In this document: one piece after another, positions 35,001-50,000 of the stretch
Numbering within the stretch: position 1 is the stretch's first letter
Layout of the letters: every line of letters begins with the position of its first letter
NCBI GenBank assembly: GCA_022494885.1
Contig: JAGVSM010001360.1
Location: 62,001 to 126,000, forward strand
Origin: Micrasema longulum
Lineage: Eukaryota > Arthropoda > Insecta > Trichoptera > Brachycentridae
Length of the DNA stretch: 64,000 bases
Direction of reading: 5' to 3'
Notes under the pieces: generated by a model
Database searches by the model: none
Told to the model about the DNA's origin: nothing
What the model saw: only the letters and a program-made list of their open reading frames with translations
Translations under genes and position numbers: made by a program

Positions 35001-38000
35001 TTAAATGGGAATCTCACATTTCTATGACTGTCAAAAAACTCCGAAAACTGATACATGTGTTCTACTCATTGAGAGCCAAAAAACAATATTGAAAATAATG
35101 CTAAAACTGCCATCTACTTACCCCTCTCATACTCTATTTGAAACAACAAATTTACTAACTGTCAGACAACTTTATGTTAGAGAAGTCCTTACAAATTTCT
35201 GGTCTTCAATAAAAAATAGAACACAACAAAATATTAAAACAAGATATGCAATGAGCATAAACTTTGGGGTACCTCTAAGTAGAACTGCCTTTTTTCAGGG
35301 GCATTTTGCAGTATTGGGCCCTAGGTTTTTTAACATGTTGGACCCTGACATAAGACGTCTGTCAGTTACAATGTTTATAAGAAGAAGGTGAGCAAGTGGA
35401 TTAGGGGTAGACCTTTTTATATCCTGTAATTATTTTCATGACTAAAAATTGTGTTGCTTTTAATTGAAAAAAATCTCTTATTGTTTTTATGTATATTTCA
35501 TTTTTAATTTTTATGTTTATTCATTTACATATGTTTTTTTTTTCTTTTTAATACTAGTATTTTAACCGTACCTTATTTTTAAAAAAAAATTACAAATGGT
35601 ATATTCTGTAATTTATTTTTGTTCTTCAATTTTTATTATTATCGGTATGTTTTCCAATTTATATTTTTGTTTAATTTCTTAATTACTCATTTTATATATT
35701 ATAATGTGTATTTGTGGTTCAATTTTTATTACTATCCGTATGTTTTATAATTTATAATAATTGTGTCTCATTTATTTACTATTAATGGCATATTTTCTAA
35801 TTATTTTTATGATTCAATTTTTATTATTATTACTTGCATGTTTTCTAATTTAAATTTATATTGATTTTTTATAATGTTATTATTATTCTTTGAATTTATT
35901 AAGCATCATTTAATGAAATTAAAAATAAAAAAAAACACATGAAAAAATAAGGTCCTTCCTAAACACAGGAATTTCCTAGCTAGTCGGGACCTGAAACAAA
36001 TAAACTCTGTACATTTTAAAACTGTGAAATACTAAATAAATAAATAAATAAAATATACATATACGGGCAGGCGAGTTGGCTAAAGGCAATTTCTTCCTAC
36101 CTTCCCAAACTGTTCAGTTTGAGAAAAAAATAATAGATATATGGACATATTCCCGCTGTATTTACATATACACTTTTTTTTACAAAAACAAAAATTGACT
36201 TAAAATCTTACCATGTTATGAAGAATGGAGGGGAATTAGCATTTATATATTTTATTTTATTTACGGACATTGTCCATTTATACAGTTCATAGGGATAAAT
36301 ATTTAAATATCAGAAGAGTTTAAAACATTGAAAAAGAGGAAAAGAAGCATTGAAATATATAAAGGACACTCAGAAAAGATCTGGACTATTTATTTAGTGC
36401 TCGTTTAAATCGTTGTAAACTTAAACTAAAAAGTCCAGATCTTTCGACAAAGGCGGGTCATCGGAAAACCAAGGCCATAGTTTGTTTTATGTTAATTTAT
36501 TGATTTATTTATGCTTTATTAAGTAAGTTCATAACATCCTAAGAACTAATATAAACTTTTGATAATATTACAAATTTTTTATCAAAATTTCTCAACATAT
36601 TTTTTCATATTGACTGATCAACGTACTTCATTGTTTCTCAACCTACGAGTCGGAATAAGAAATTTTATCTGTCCCAGTAATGATGGCACACCGATTATAT
36701 AATTTAGTATGCCGAACATATATATGGAGTCAATATTAGTTCTACGTTTTTGTAGACTAGAAATATTTTACATTGACTCCTTATCAGCATATGAATAGTT
36801 TTCTCCAACTACTTTTCAAAGCAAGCGATGTTGGACTGATTCAATGTGATTTATACGGTTCACATAGAATGGAGACCAGACCACGGAGGCATATTCTAGA
36901 AGATGGCGAACAGTTGAGCAATAAAGAGTTTTAAGAGTGCGGACGTTAGTAAAATCAGAGTTTATTCTTTTAATAAATAATGAGTAGGAAAGAAGAAAGG
37001 AAAAACTCAAATATTCAGATGGTGACATTTCAATCTTGATTTAAATGTAAATAGCTCCTGCAACGGTAGCCGAAACGTCGTAACTAATCCAACTTGCACG
37101 GGATCACCCAAAAAAACTATATATATTAAAAATATACTCACCCGTTATTGTTTATGTTTTTTTTTAAACCTTTTGGCCGATTTCACATCGGTAGAACAAA
37201 TCCACGTGATACGGTAAAATTAGGGTTTATTGGTGGTTTTAAATCCCACAAAATCGCTTGAATTACTGGTTAGAGCGTTTGCCTGCCATTAAATAAATAA
37301 TAATTGAAAATGATTAAAAATGAATCCAATCAACCCTTCGTAATAATATAGTGCTGTGTGGATTTTACGTCTAAAATGGGTCTTGAGCACTACATTTCTT
37401 AGTGTCGATAGGGGAAAGCTTTTTGTCAGATGACAAAACAAAAAACATTTTAAATATATTTATTTTTAGAAATACTCAACGGAGCGCGGGAAAATGGTTT
37501 TGTTACCTGTATTTATTTTTCTCCGTCTCCAATGCGAACAATAATAATAAATCGAGTGGCGTTGAGTCCGCCGCGTAGTGTAACGTTAATAGGGGGGTGC
37601 TATTCTGAATCGCAGAAAACACTTTTATCTCGCGTTTTTTTGTATGTTTGCAAGTAAAAGCTTTTTCTACGACCGCGAGAGTTTTGAATATCACCCCAGG
37701 ACTATACTATAGGCTGATCACCATGCTTTCATGTAACAAATGATTAGAAACATTTCATTAGAGGAAACGAGAAATATTAATTAACCTATGTATTTCCTTA
37801 TTTTATATTACTCCGAGGCTGAGGGCTGAGGTTACACATTCATGGACTATAATATTTTTTATTTTTTATTTTATTTATTTATTCATATTTTTCGCTTACA
37901 AACTATAATTAATAATAAAAATAATGTGACCTCACTGGGGTTTCCCGTGCCGAGGACACTTAACAATTTAGTTTTTTTTTTATTATTTTTATTATGAGAA

Positions 38001-41000
38001 TAAACAAAGAAGACTCACTTAAAAAACAAACATAATTAACAAATATTCAGACAGTTTAAAAAACAAGGTATTTATATACATCTATATTATTTATATTACA
38101 AAACACACAATGAAAACAACAAAAACCTAACATAAGCCATACAGTTGTGGAGCAGTTGATTCAGCATTGGTATGGACGAATGAGACAATCCATTTTACTT
38201 CTACCTAGCTCCACTATCCATTTTTTTATAGCCTTTTAAACATTTTCTCATTACTAATTGCTTTAATAGATAGTGGAAGTAGGTTATAGATTTTAATTGA
38301 ATAATACTCAAAATCCCTTTGTCTGAAAGTGGTATTAGTTTGTATTTGTTTAAGTTGTTTATGTGTTGAGGATCTAGTGATTATATTATTTGTATGTGAT
38401 GTATTGTGGGGGTTATGTTTTTCATTTGAGTAAGAGTAGTTTTTGAATCTATAAGTGAGTATTGCTTTAGCGTATAATTGTTTTGGTGTCATAAGTTGTG
38501 ATTTATGGAATATTTCTTCAGTAGATGTCTGTATCGGGACTCTGAGTATTATTTTAATGATGGATTTTTGTGCAACCAATACACTATTTAAAACTGTGTC
38601 ACTCGCTATATTGTTCATACGTTTTGTTGAAGTGTTTCACACACCCCACGCGCACGTCTCTGTCACATTAATTACTGTGGCTTAGGGCTGATGTTACAAT
38701 TGAAGGGGTTTTATTTTTACAAGAACTATTTAACTGAAATTGGAATGTTTTCTCATTAACTGCAAAAAACATTATGTATTAAAAATTTATGAAACATTTC
38801 GCTTGTTTTGAACACAATATTGTAAACATGTTTTAATATCAGTCAATAGCAGTTATGCAGTTTCTGTAAGAAAAAAAACCTTAAATTTTAATGTACCTAC
38901 CCTCTTTTTAAGTTTCTTCCTTTGTTATATTTAAGGCTTGACGCGATCGGCGCGACTTTGAAATATTACGACGTATTGTGCCTATTGAATATTAAGTTAA
39001 GTTATGTATTAATTCCTAAAATGTCCCTGTGCGATTGTATACTTCAAATAATGGCACCTTCTTCTTGCTAAGTATACTGTTCAAATTGACTTAAATGGGT
39101 CTGGAAATACAATTTTAAAAATGTCCTAACAAGTTGAATTCCAAACATTGCATTAGGTTGATACAATATTCTAGAAAAAAAATGGTTTTCCAGGTGTTGT
39201 TTATTAACGGCATCTTGTACTCCCAGAATATTAGTAATAGAGATGAAACGGATATCCGGTAATTTTACGGTATCCGGCCTTATTATACTATCCGGCCTTA
39301 TTATACTATCCGGCCTTATTATGCTATCCGACCTTATTATGCTATCCGGCCGAATAGTAGCTCAATATCCGGTCGGATACCAGATAGCCTTATATTTAGC
39401 GGATGCCCAATATACATTTTACTGCGAAAATTTCATGAAATAAACGCCACTAAATTCATTCATTGATATTGACCATGAAAACGGAACTAACCCTCTACCT
39501 AACCCTAATTTCTTTTTTTTTATAAATAAAAACGTTCGTTAGTGTTCAGAAAAAGAATTAAACCCGCAAATAATACATGTTTACATATATTTTTTTTTAC
39601 TTATTGTTCATTAAACCCTGTCACGAAACCACGATGATTTGTATGAGCAAAAAGACATATTGGCCCATTAAAATTTTTTGTGTCAATATGTCTTTTTTGG
39701 AAGGAATAAAATTTTTCAAAAAAAAAATCAAAAAAAGCAAATGGTTGCTTACTTCAGCAGGGGAGAAACGAGGGGGAAGGGGGGAGTCTAATACGCCCGA
39801 CAACCGCGCGGCCGCGCTCCCCTCACTTCTCCCCTGCAGGAGTCGGCAACCATTTGTTTTTTTTTATTTCTTTGTCATATATTTTTTTTATTATATTCTA
39901 ATATGTCCTCTTGTCCATACTGATTATCGTGGTTTCGGATGTGACAGGGTTTGAAGAACAAAACCATTTTAATTATTAAATTAATTATTAACCATATTGA
40001 TATGTAACTCATTGATCGGTAAGTGATCATTAAATATTTCGGGAAAATATTTTTACCGCTTTTTATTTTATGGATATTAAAACTTGTTTTTAGCTATGAA
40101 AGAAATTCTAGTATCGGGGTGTTTTCATTGTTTTTTAGACAGTGGGCCGCATATCCAGTATCCGGCCAAACCACTATCCGTTTCATCACTAATTTGTAAT
40201 ACCTTCTTAAAATTGAACAGACATACCCCCCCCATGTTTTTTTATAACTCCATATATCGGTTCCTTAAAGACATATTGGGATTAGATTCTTACCTCAGTA
40301 CGTCGTGACTGCGTTACTTTATTACAAAATGTTATTAATATTAATCTTAGTACGATAACCTAACAAAACAGTATAGTTTGAAACAGTTGTTATTTTATTC
40401 ATAAATAAATATAAAATACAACTGTCCTCGATACTGTGGCCTTATGCTGTAACGAATTCGTTTCGTAAATTCATTCGTATCGTATGAGAGGGAATTATTT
40501 ATCGCGTTAGAATGAGAACGATATATGGCGAACGAACGAACTTACGAAACGAAATTGTTGCAGAATAAGCCTGCTGTTTTGACGACTGGACGACGATTCA
40601 ACACCTCAAGTCTCACAATACAATCATGGACTCTATTGTTCATACATTTATTAAATCACACACCCCGCGCGCACGCCTCGAGTACATTATTATTCGGAAG
40701 CTAACGCCCTAGGTTACAATCATGGACTCTATTTTTCATACATTTTGTAGGAGTGTATAACACACCCCACGCCTGGAGTACATTATCACTCTGAGGCTGA
40801 GACCAGGGCCTCGATTATGATGGGAAGACGTCATACTTTCACCTTGACGGTATAGTTGAAGATAAATTCCCTCTAGCGATTATAAAGATATACTAACGAC
40901 CCCTTACATTCAAGTTTTGAGTCGGTACATCGACATGAAACAAGGGGAAGCATCCGTCACGGTACACATATCTACGCTCTAAAATGACATAGCTTCAGTA

Positions 41001-44000
41001 TGACGTCATAGTTGAAGATAAACCCTAAAATACCTTTGTAGTCGGTCTCCCGACCGACTACAAAGGTACACTACCGATACCCCTACCATAAAGTTTTGAT
41101 GTAAGTACATCGGTTTATACCGACGGGTCTGAAACCCCTCGATACGTTTATCTACTCATTAAAAGTGTCTTTTTCTTTAATTATGATTTATTAAAAATTT
41201 TAATCGTTTTGAGGTTGGCACTTTTTTTCTTAAAAGCCTATTAAAAATATGAGAGAGAAATAAGTAAATTTTGAAGTCGAATTAAATTCCGATATAACTG
41301 TCACTTAAATAAAACGAACGCCTAGATGTGAAAATAATGTCGCTAGGTTCTGTCCTATTAACAAATAAGAGTATCTAGACGTTAGAAAATTACCACTCCA
41401 AAAAAATAATTATTTATTATATTTTTCCATTTGTTTTAAAAATTTTCCGAGTGTTGTATCGAGACGTTAAAGGAGCCGGCTTTGTAGTCGATTGGTAGAT
41501 ATATACAGACTATCGTTAAGCGTACTGTCTAGGTGATTTCTAAAAGTCATACGAAATTCATGTTCAAGCGAGCATTTTTTTGCTTGAATTGAGATTTATT
41601 GGAGTTTATAATCGCTTTGAAGTGGGCACTTTCTATCAAAGCCTATTTGCAATAAAAATGAGAACTATTTTAAATGTTAATGACGTTAGGAACGCGGACT
41701 AATTTTTAGCGGTCATTCCATTGGCTTGTTTCGATCATATGATGTCGATATAGTAAGCAGGTAGAACATACCGAGGTAAGATACAGATAGTTCAGAAGTT
41801 AAGTATATCGTCTCGATATAGACAGATGAAGATAACGTTCATAATCGAGGCACTGAGGTTACAATCATGGACTCTATTGTTCGTACATTTTGCAGGAGTG
41901 TGCTTCGACGTTAGGTTAGAGATGAATGAGGGTGATAAAGAAAGGCTGTTATCTGGTTCCGTATAATATTTACCTAGGTTTTTATTGCATCCGCTCAATG
42001 TCTTGATATATTTATTCTCGGGTACAGTTGACCTTGATCCGTGACCTTACCCTATTGGTGATTATGTTATAATACACACGTACATATACATACATAATGT
42101 TCACATACAGAGTGAGTTAATCTTGATTAATTATCCAGTAACCTTTGCACAGTAAAGCTTTTATGAAAATAAAAACATGAAAGCGCCTCATAAGTGCTCG
42201 CTTGTTTTATTAAGGTGTTTATTTATTCTTTTACAGTTTTTTGTGTTATTTAAAAAAAAAAAGTTCCCCTCTCGGGGTGTCCTGTGCCGAGGGAAACATT
42301 GGAAATATCTATTTTTAAGTCAAAATAATAAAACAAATCAATCACTTACCCTTTGTACTGTTCTGAAAATTTACACGCCATAATATCTGAACTATATATT
42401 TCCTTAATTTACAATAAATGCTTCATTTTCTTTTTATATTCACCTCCTAACTTGCTGGAAATAAAATCCGTAAGGTCGGGACTTACAAAAAAGTAAAATG
42501 AATTAAATAATTAATCGATTAATTTGATCTCGTGTTAATTGTATTTTAAATTAAATTTATTGCTTAATTTATTTCAACACAGAGGAAAAACGTATTTAAA
42601 ATGGAATATGAAGGTCTAGAAAAAATTCAGACAAATTTATCCATAGGCAGAATGGTGATTGTTTACAGTGTGTAAAGTGGCCACTTAAACTAGCCGATGA
42701 CTTCCATATTCGCTTCTCAAAAATGATTTTCCTTTCTGTTGCGATAAATTTATATCTAAATAACTCACTAGGGAGTGTTTAAATGTTATCCAGCCTGTCT
42801 ACAAACATTTGGGCATACTCAAAACATTGTTGAAATTAATTGCTCCTAAAATTGATTATATTCCTATAAAAATCTGCGGATATACCAGAGTGGGTTAAGA
42901 TTCTCGGCAGGTATACAGATTTACATAATATATTTATAATTAACATATTACAACAGAGATGAAGAACATTAAGGAGAAGGTAATATAGAAGTCTAGGTAT
43001 CTACAGGGCTTATGACCTGTCAATGGCTGGTTTAAGTGGCCACTTTACACACTGTGTAACATTCACCATTCTGCCTATATTTGAACATCTATATTCCTTC
43101 AATTCTTTCATCTGTTGATGTTTGTGAAGTTAAAGAGCTGAAACCTTTATTTATGCGGGTGAGATTCATTTAATTGAATTCTCTGTTGTAATATGTTAAT
43201 ATAAACAGCTCCCCAGGGAGTTGAATCCAGTCCTTGTCTACAAAAATCTGGACAAACTCAAAATATTGTTCATATATTTATAAGTTAAATAATTCACGCA
43301 AGTTTGTAGGTGATTAAATAAAGCCGGGCCCCGATTACAACGGGAAGTTATCATTTATCTTCAATTTTATCTACAAATTAAGTGTTCTGTATGAAAAGTA
43401 GAATATGCATACATTTTTTTCTTTTAAACATGTTCAATTATTGGTTACTGTCGAAGATACTTTAAATGTTCATGCAAATATACCTACTCATTTTCGTACA
43501 CATATAGGTTTTTCTTTATATAAAGTCGAATATAACTCTGTTAACTTCCCATTGTAATCGGGGCCCTGATCAATTTATAATAGAAATAATAGACGAGTGA
43601 TACTCTAATCCACAAATTTGGAAAAACCAGCGACCGGTTTCATCGCTTTCGAGACTGATATCTTTATTATAAAATTCAATTTTTCACACAAAACAATAAG
43701 GATAGAGAATTCAAAATTGTATAATAGTAATTTTAATTGAGTAATTTTTGTGTGAGGGACCTTTTAACAAAGTGTTTCGAGGTAACTAATGAGTTGATAT
43801 AATGACAATAATTTCTAATTTATGGTCATATGAATTTTTATAGTGAATTTACAATCAACTTCCTTCAAGATTTTTTACTTACAAACTTGAATGTTTTAAA
43901 AATGATGAACATAAATTAAATTAATAAATATAATTACACAATTAATGATTGCGTTTTATACATATGTATTCTTAAGCAAACCATGATTATAGTTTTGAAA

Positions 44001-47000
44001 AATCCAGCGAGTGACTCTGATGTATAATAAACATACACGTTGTTTCCTTACTAAATGCATCTCAGTTTTAACAAATATTTCGTTGGTCTCTTAACAGGAA
44101 AAAAAACAGATAGCAAATCCCGATGCCCAGGCAATCATTCGTGTATCAAAGAGATAAATATATTTCGTTACTTCATATTTATTTATGTATAACTCGTTAC
44201 CGTAGAAACGACACTAGCTGGGAGCTGTCAGAATTGTGGTGAAAATTTTGCTTAAAAACATGGCAATGAAAGCACCCACGCCTTTCCCGAAACTGTTTAT
44301 AAATTACGACGTACAACTCGGCTGCAACAATTGTTTTATGTTGGTATTTCAAGCACAAATAATAATAAGAATGCATTTTTTCCTAGAATCCTAAATTATT
44401 TATTTATTTATTTATACATCAACGGTTCAAAGAACCTTTTACAAAAAATAATCATTTACAGAAATAATCACACCAGTGCACAATAAACATGTAGTACATA
44501 GTATGAAATAATAGGAAAATTAAAACTAAAAAAAAATAGTTAAGATATAATACAAAAAACAAAAAGTAAAAAAGAAACACAACATCTCTAAATAAAATAT
44601 AACAATTACCATGAGAAAATCTTATGTTCTAAATAGAAATATAACACAGTAAAGTTAAGAATAACTAGATTAAAATAATAACAAAATAATACAACATGAG
44701 TATTTTAAAAAATATAAGTTTTTTGAACAATAAAATAAAAAAATAATTTAAATTAAATTAACTAAATAATACCTTTATTTAGTGAAATCATCATATCAGT
44801 TGGTTGGAAGAAGTTGCCATTTGGCAATAAATCCACCAATGTACAATTTAAATTATGTCTAACGTGTTAAATAAAGAAATACAAATCACTTATTCCTGGA
44901 AACAAAGTTAAATAAATAACAACTGGTTTTCTCAAATCGATAAATATTTCCTCACTCTTAACAACTATAAAGAAAATGCAAGATCCTTAATTGCAAATAA
45001 GAATTATAAATTAATCTATGTACTTATTTAAAAATGTTTTACATGCTTTATTTTTTTGTATACTTTCTTATTAAATTTTTTTTTTTCTTGATTGGAAGAA
45101 GAAAGGCAGGAAGGAAGGCTGATCTGGGGTTACTCCGTGTGAATCCGCTGACGAAATGATTTTTTTAAGACATAGTCAACAAAAAAAATCTTTTCATATG
45201 TTCTTTTCCATTATTATTGTGATATTTTATTTTTTTACAAGTGGAATTATACGGAGTGTCTTTTCACGGTACACTTTTTCTTCTTTTTGTGCATTCTATT
45301 TACTTATATATAAATAACTATAATTGGCCTATAATTTAGTTTTTTTTGTAAATATTGTATTTTTTTGTTACAATGCCTGTTGTTTTCTTTTAATTAATAA
45401 AAAATATGTTTTTCTTCCGTTTTTAATATAGGTGCAAGACGCTGATTTTTAATTTAATACTATGCCTAGAATAAAGATTAGTCTTTTAAAGCCATAAAAA
45501 AAGAAAAGAAAATTTTGGGAGAAATAATGCGTTGACAAAAAAAAAGCTTTAAATGCGATTATTCCGGAACTTGTTTTAAGACTTAATGCATTCTGTCAGT
45601 AAACCCTCGATATATTCCTGTGAAATCCAACCCCCATTTCAAGAAGAAAGCAAGAAGACATATTAGCATATTATTTTTTTTTATTTAGAACCAAGAAATT
45701 AAAAAAAAAAATGTATTTAAAAAAAAAATGGTTGCTTACTTCTGCAGGGTAGAAGTGAGGGGAACGTGGCGCAGTATCAGACTCCCTCCTCCTCCCTCCT
45801 CGTTTCTCCCCTGCAGAAGTAAACAACCATTTGCTTTTTTGATATATTTATTTTTTTAATTTATTAGTTCTAAAAAAATAATTTTATGTGCCAATATATC
45901 TTCTTGTTCATACTAATCATCGTGGTTTCGGATTTGACAGGGTTTAATGAACACCCTGTATAGAAACGTTCTGTCTATTAACCACTTTCGTAATAAAAAC
46001 ATAATTTTATTTTTACTATGGCATGTTTTCAAGTCTAATGAAAATATATTAAATACTTTGTTCCGAGACATTGTCACGGAGATAGACGGGCAGGCTATCT
46101 CCGCAGACCACCGCGCGCGGCCGCCACATTTGAATTTTAACTTTGTTGTGCTTTCATCTTTTTATGCGGTACAAATACAAAAGTTGCTAGTGTAACTAAA
46201 AATAATTACGTTCAACATCTTCATTATCATTATGTTTTACCATTATTACCGAGCCCGTCCATTATGAATTATTACAAAAGTCTCTCTGCGAGTCCCATCT
46301 CCCATTACTGGCGCCTCACAGCGTACCCCTCATTTTACGAAGTACCTAATTTATTTTTAACTACCTACTTTGTTGCATTTCGTTCAAGATTGCTTTGTGT
46401 CACGCGCAGGTGGACAGGCGAGGCGCTCCACGGCTAGCCTTGCCACGTTAATACTCTGACGCGATGTTCTATTAAATTGTGCGATTATGAACGCTCTCTA
46501 GGGGGTAGATAAATATTTTTTTTACATATTAAAAAAAAAATACTACATAAAATATTTTATATACAGAAGTAATTTAAGAGTCCTCCTCACTAGGGAAACC
46601 TGTTCTGAGTAATAATTACGTAAATTATTTACGTGATAAAGTGCTGAAAGTTGTGGGTAAATTACGTGCTAGCAACGCTTTCTTTACCCCGTAGAGAGCG
46701 TTCAGAAACACACTGCAAAGCCACCTTTTTAAAAATAAATATTTGCGTTCTTATAATTTCATCATTCACTTTCCTCACCTAATGGTGCATAGGGAACTAC
46801 ACCAATCGCAGTGTATCTTGATCATTTTTGTTGTACCAGTCTTGAGACTATGAAATATTCTGGTGTGAAAACACCCTTTTAAATAAATATTTTATATCAA
46901 CCATGTCGGGAATCGAACCCGAGACCACTCGCATGGTAGGCATACGCGCTGACCATTACACCTCGAGGCCGGCCTTATAATTTACCCAACTACATAATTT

Positions 47001-50000
47001 AGTTGTCATTTTTTTTTTAAATAAAAAATCAATATTATCGTTCTTCTAATTTACCCAAACATTTCAATTTTGGTGACCATTTTCAACGAGTTTGAAATAA
47101 CTTGCTATTAAAAAATGGAAATCAAGTTGTCGTGTAGTGGGGTTCGTACCTCGGGCCTCTGATCCCGAGTCCGCAACACTAGCCACGGGATCACAACCCG
47201 ATTCATAGGTTGTAGTTGAGCGCGGTTCGAATTTAGGGCCTCCTGATCCGGAATGTGCGACACAACCACGGGACCACAACCCGTCTCGATGCAAGATTTA
47301 CCATAGAAAAAAACATTTCATCTGCCAACTTGGATGTGAATCTGATTAATCCAACGGCCAATTTCACACATATCGTTCAAATCCACGCGGCTCGGTAAAA
47401 TTAGGGTTGATGGATACTTATTATTTTCGTTTTATTTGTTTAGTTTCTACTCGCAGGTAAAAAAAAATGCAAATGGAAATCGAGTGGAGATTAGTCGGCG
47501 TCATGCTGTAGGTACTGGTTAGTGCGTTTACCTGCCATTAATTAATATAATAATTTAAAATAAATAATAAACTATAATATCATCGGGATTCTGGCACAAG
47601 TTGATAATTGCATTTTACTAGTTGTGAGAAATTGCACTTAAAAAGTTAAAAGGTCATCCCAAATCAACAATTCAAATAAAATTGCAAGCTGAATATTATT
47701 TGAAAAAAAATGTATTTATAAAATACGAAATATTTTTATTTAATTACTTAATGCCATTTATGAAGACATCTCTTTTTTATAATTTTTAATGTCGTTACAT
47801 ACTTGTGACAAAACCCGACGATATAATCAAATGACCAGGAATCTTCATTAGCATCTGTGAACAATGCCTCCCGAACTTAATTCAAATCGGTACGTCTGGT
47901 GTTGGTTAAAATATTTATAGAGAAATAATAATAATCATGGTTTATTAACAAAAATAACAATTACTTTGTCTACCACATACACACTTAGGTAATAGATTTA
48001 TCTGGATCACGCATACCAGTTTCGTGGCCTTTTCATTACCCAGCGTGGCCTTTTCATTACCCAGCCTATCTCTAAGTTTGGATTGAACCAAATCAAAGGA
48101 TGAAAAGTATCTCTCTCGAGCTGCTGTTGCTGCATATTATTCCCCTTGCTCCGGGCGAATCCCCATTCCGGTCCACAACACGCAACAAACGCGACTTTAT
48201 GACGCCCTGGGAGTTTCAGTAAAGTTCAACACGGAGAAACGAACGGGATTTTTATTTCGTTAGAGTGAGATGGATATATGAGATACGAACGAACTTACTA
48301 AACGAATTGCCATCGTAATACGGACCCAATATCTCCTCAGCGAATTAGACCCACTCCTAACAATTTGTATTTCGGTGGTAATACAGTGTTTATTTTTTTC
48401 TTCTCGGAATGGCTTTTGTTTAATATTTCTCGGTAATGCAATCTTAAAAATTTTCTAACTATTCAAATGTTACTTCTAACGCTTGAAAATTTTCCAGGCC
48501 CTCTTTCTAGGAATTGTCACCGGGCAAAGCAGGTAGACAAACGCTCAATACGCTACAAAAATTTCTTCATTTCAAAGTGAGATTTCATGTAATGCAGTTC
48601 TATCATTTGCTAAAAGAGGGTCTAAATTTTTTTCTACTATAATTTGAAGGTGTTTTATTCTTAAAATCCCCATTTTTTTTTTCAATTCAGTGTTTTTCGT
48701 GAATAATTCGAAATGGGAAAGCGTAAAGACATTTCTAAAGAAAAGAAGTCCAGTATTACGGAATTGATAAAGCTGGGAAATTTATCTAATAGACAAATTG
48801 CGAAAAAGGAAAGCGTTTCCCGGCGTACTGTTGACAGAATATCGATTTTAATACAAAATACATTATCCCCTACGAGCAATCAGCGAAAAAATTGTAAAGG
48901 AACACGAAAAACAACGCCTAGAATGGATAAGGAGATTATCCAAAGTGCTATCGAGTGTCGTAGTGCTCCAGCAAAAATGTTAAAAAATAATTTGGATGAA
49001 GACGGTATTCACATATCTGTGTCCACATTAAGACGACGCCTCTATGAAGTCAATATGATGTGCAGGAGGCCCGCTGAAAAGCCGAAATTGACCCCTAAAA
49101 TAAACTTGGCTAAAACACATCTCCATTACTCAGTAGAGAATTGGAAAAGGGTAATGTTTTTTGATGATATTTCTTGATAAAGCTCCATAGTTAATGATTT
49201 GATAAAATTATATAGAAAGTTATCAATAAAACTTCTCGGTTTAGTTTTACTTTTTTATTATTATGACCAACGAGCGCTTCCGCCTAAGTAGGCAATCTTT
49301 AAGACTGGTTAATTGTTTACAACGTTTACAGCTTTTCTACTATTTCTAACATATTTTGGAGATAAGGAGATCAAATAAGGGGACAGAAAACATCAATATT
49401 TACAACTAGTTTGCTATACAGTCCATTTTTTGGAGTTATTGGACCGAAATTAGGATTAAGCATTTATTATTTAAAAGCTGGGAAAAGAACACTAGCCGAA
49501 ATACAACAGAGTGGTAAACACACATTTTAACAGATGATAGTGAAGTTTACATACCTATAGATAAATGACGAAATATTTTAAGATACATACATACCTAGGT
49601 AATATTATTTTATACGAGAAAATGTGTTCAAAGTGGGTCTAATTCGTTGAGGAGATACTGAAATTAAAAAAATACATACATTATATGTACCTAGTTAGGC
49701 AGACTAGACATGATCCAGCTAAATATATTACCTATGTGTGTATATAGTAGATAAATAAATTTTATTTTTTGTTGATATACCGTGGTTATTATTATTATTA
49801 ATATTATTTATTTATTTAATGCCAGGCAAACACAATAATTTACACTATGAGACCGACAAATCTCTACTTGATTTCCTTTTGTAGGATTTTTACCTAAGAG
49901 ATGCCGCTGACTAAATTTTAAATAAATACACCCTAATTTTACCGTGCCGTGTGGATTTTAACGATTCGTGCGATACCTTAGGGTCGTCGAGTTGGAACGC

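Larger units (their letters stand above)
39238..40191. mobile_element. non-autonomous hAT-like element
   Basis: Ends are TAGAGATGAAACGG and the inverse of TAGTGATGAAACGG. They are flanked by eight-base duplications ATTAGTAA and ATTTGTAA (one mismatch), as expected for hAT. The subterminal region has repeated TATCCGG motifs at both ends. A foldback element is nested inside. No transposase is visible. Confidence 0.8.

Noticed and set aside
39243..39443. A short gene with LSGLII repeats
   Set aside because: The repeat comes from an 18-bp minisatellite inside a transposon; no start context or homology.
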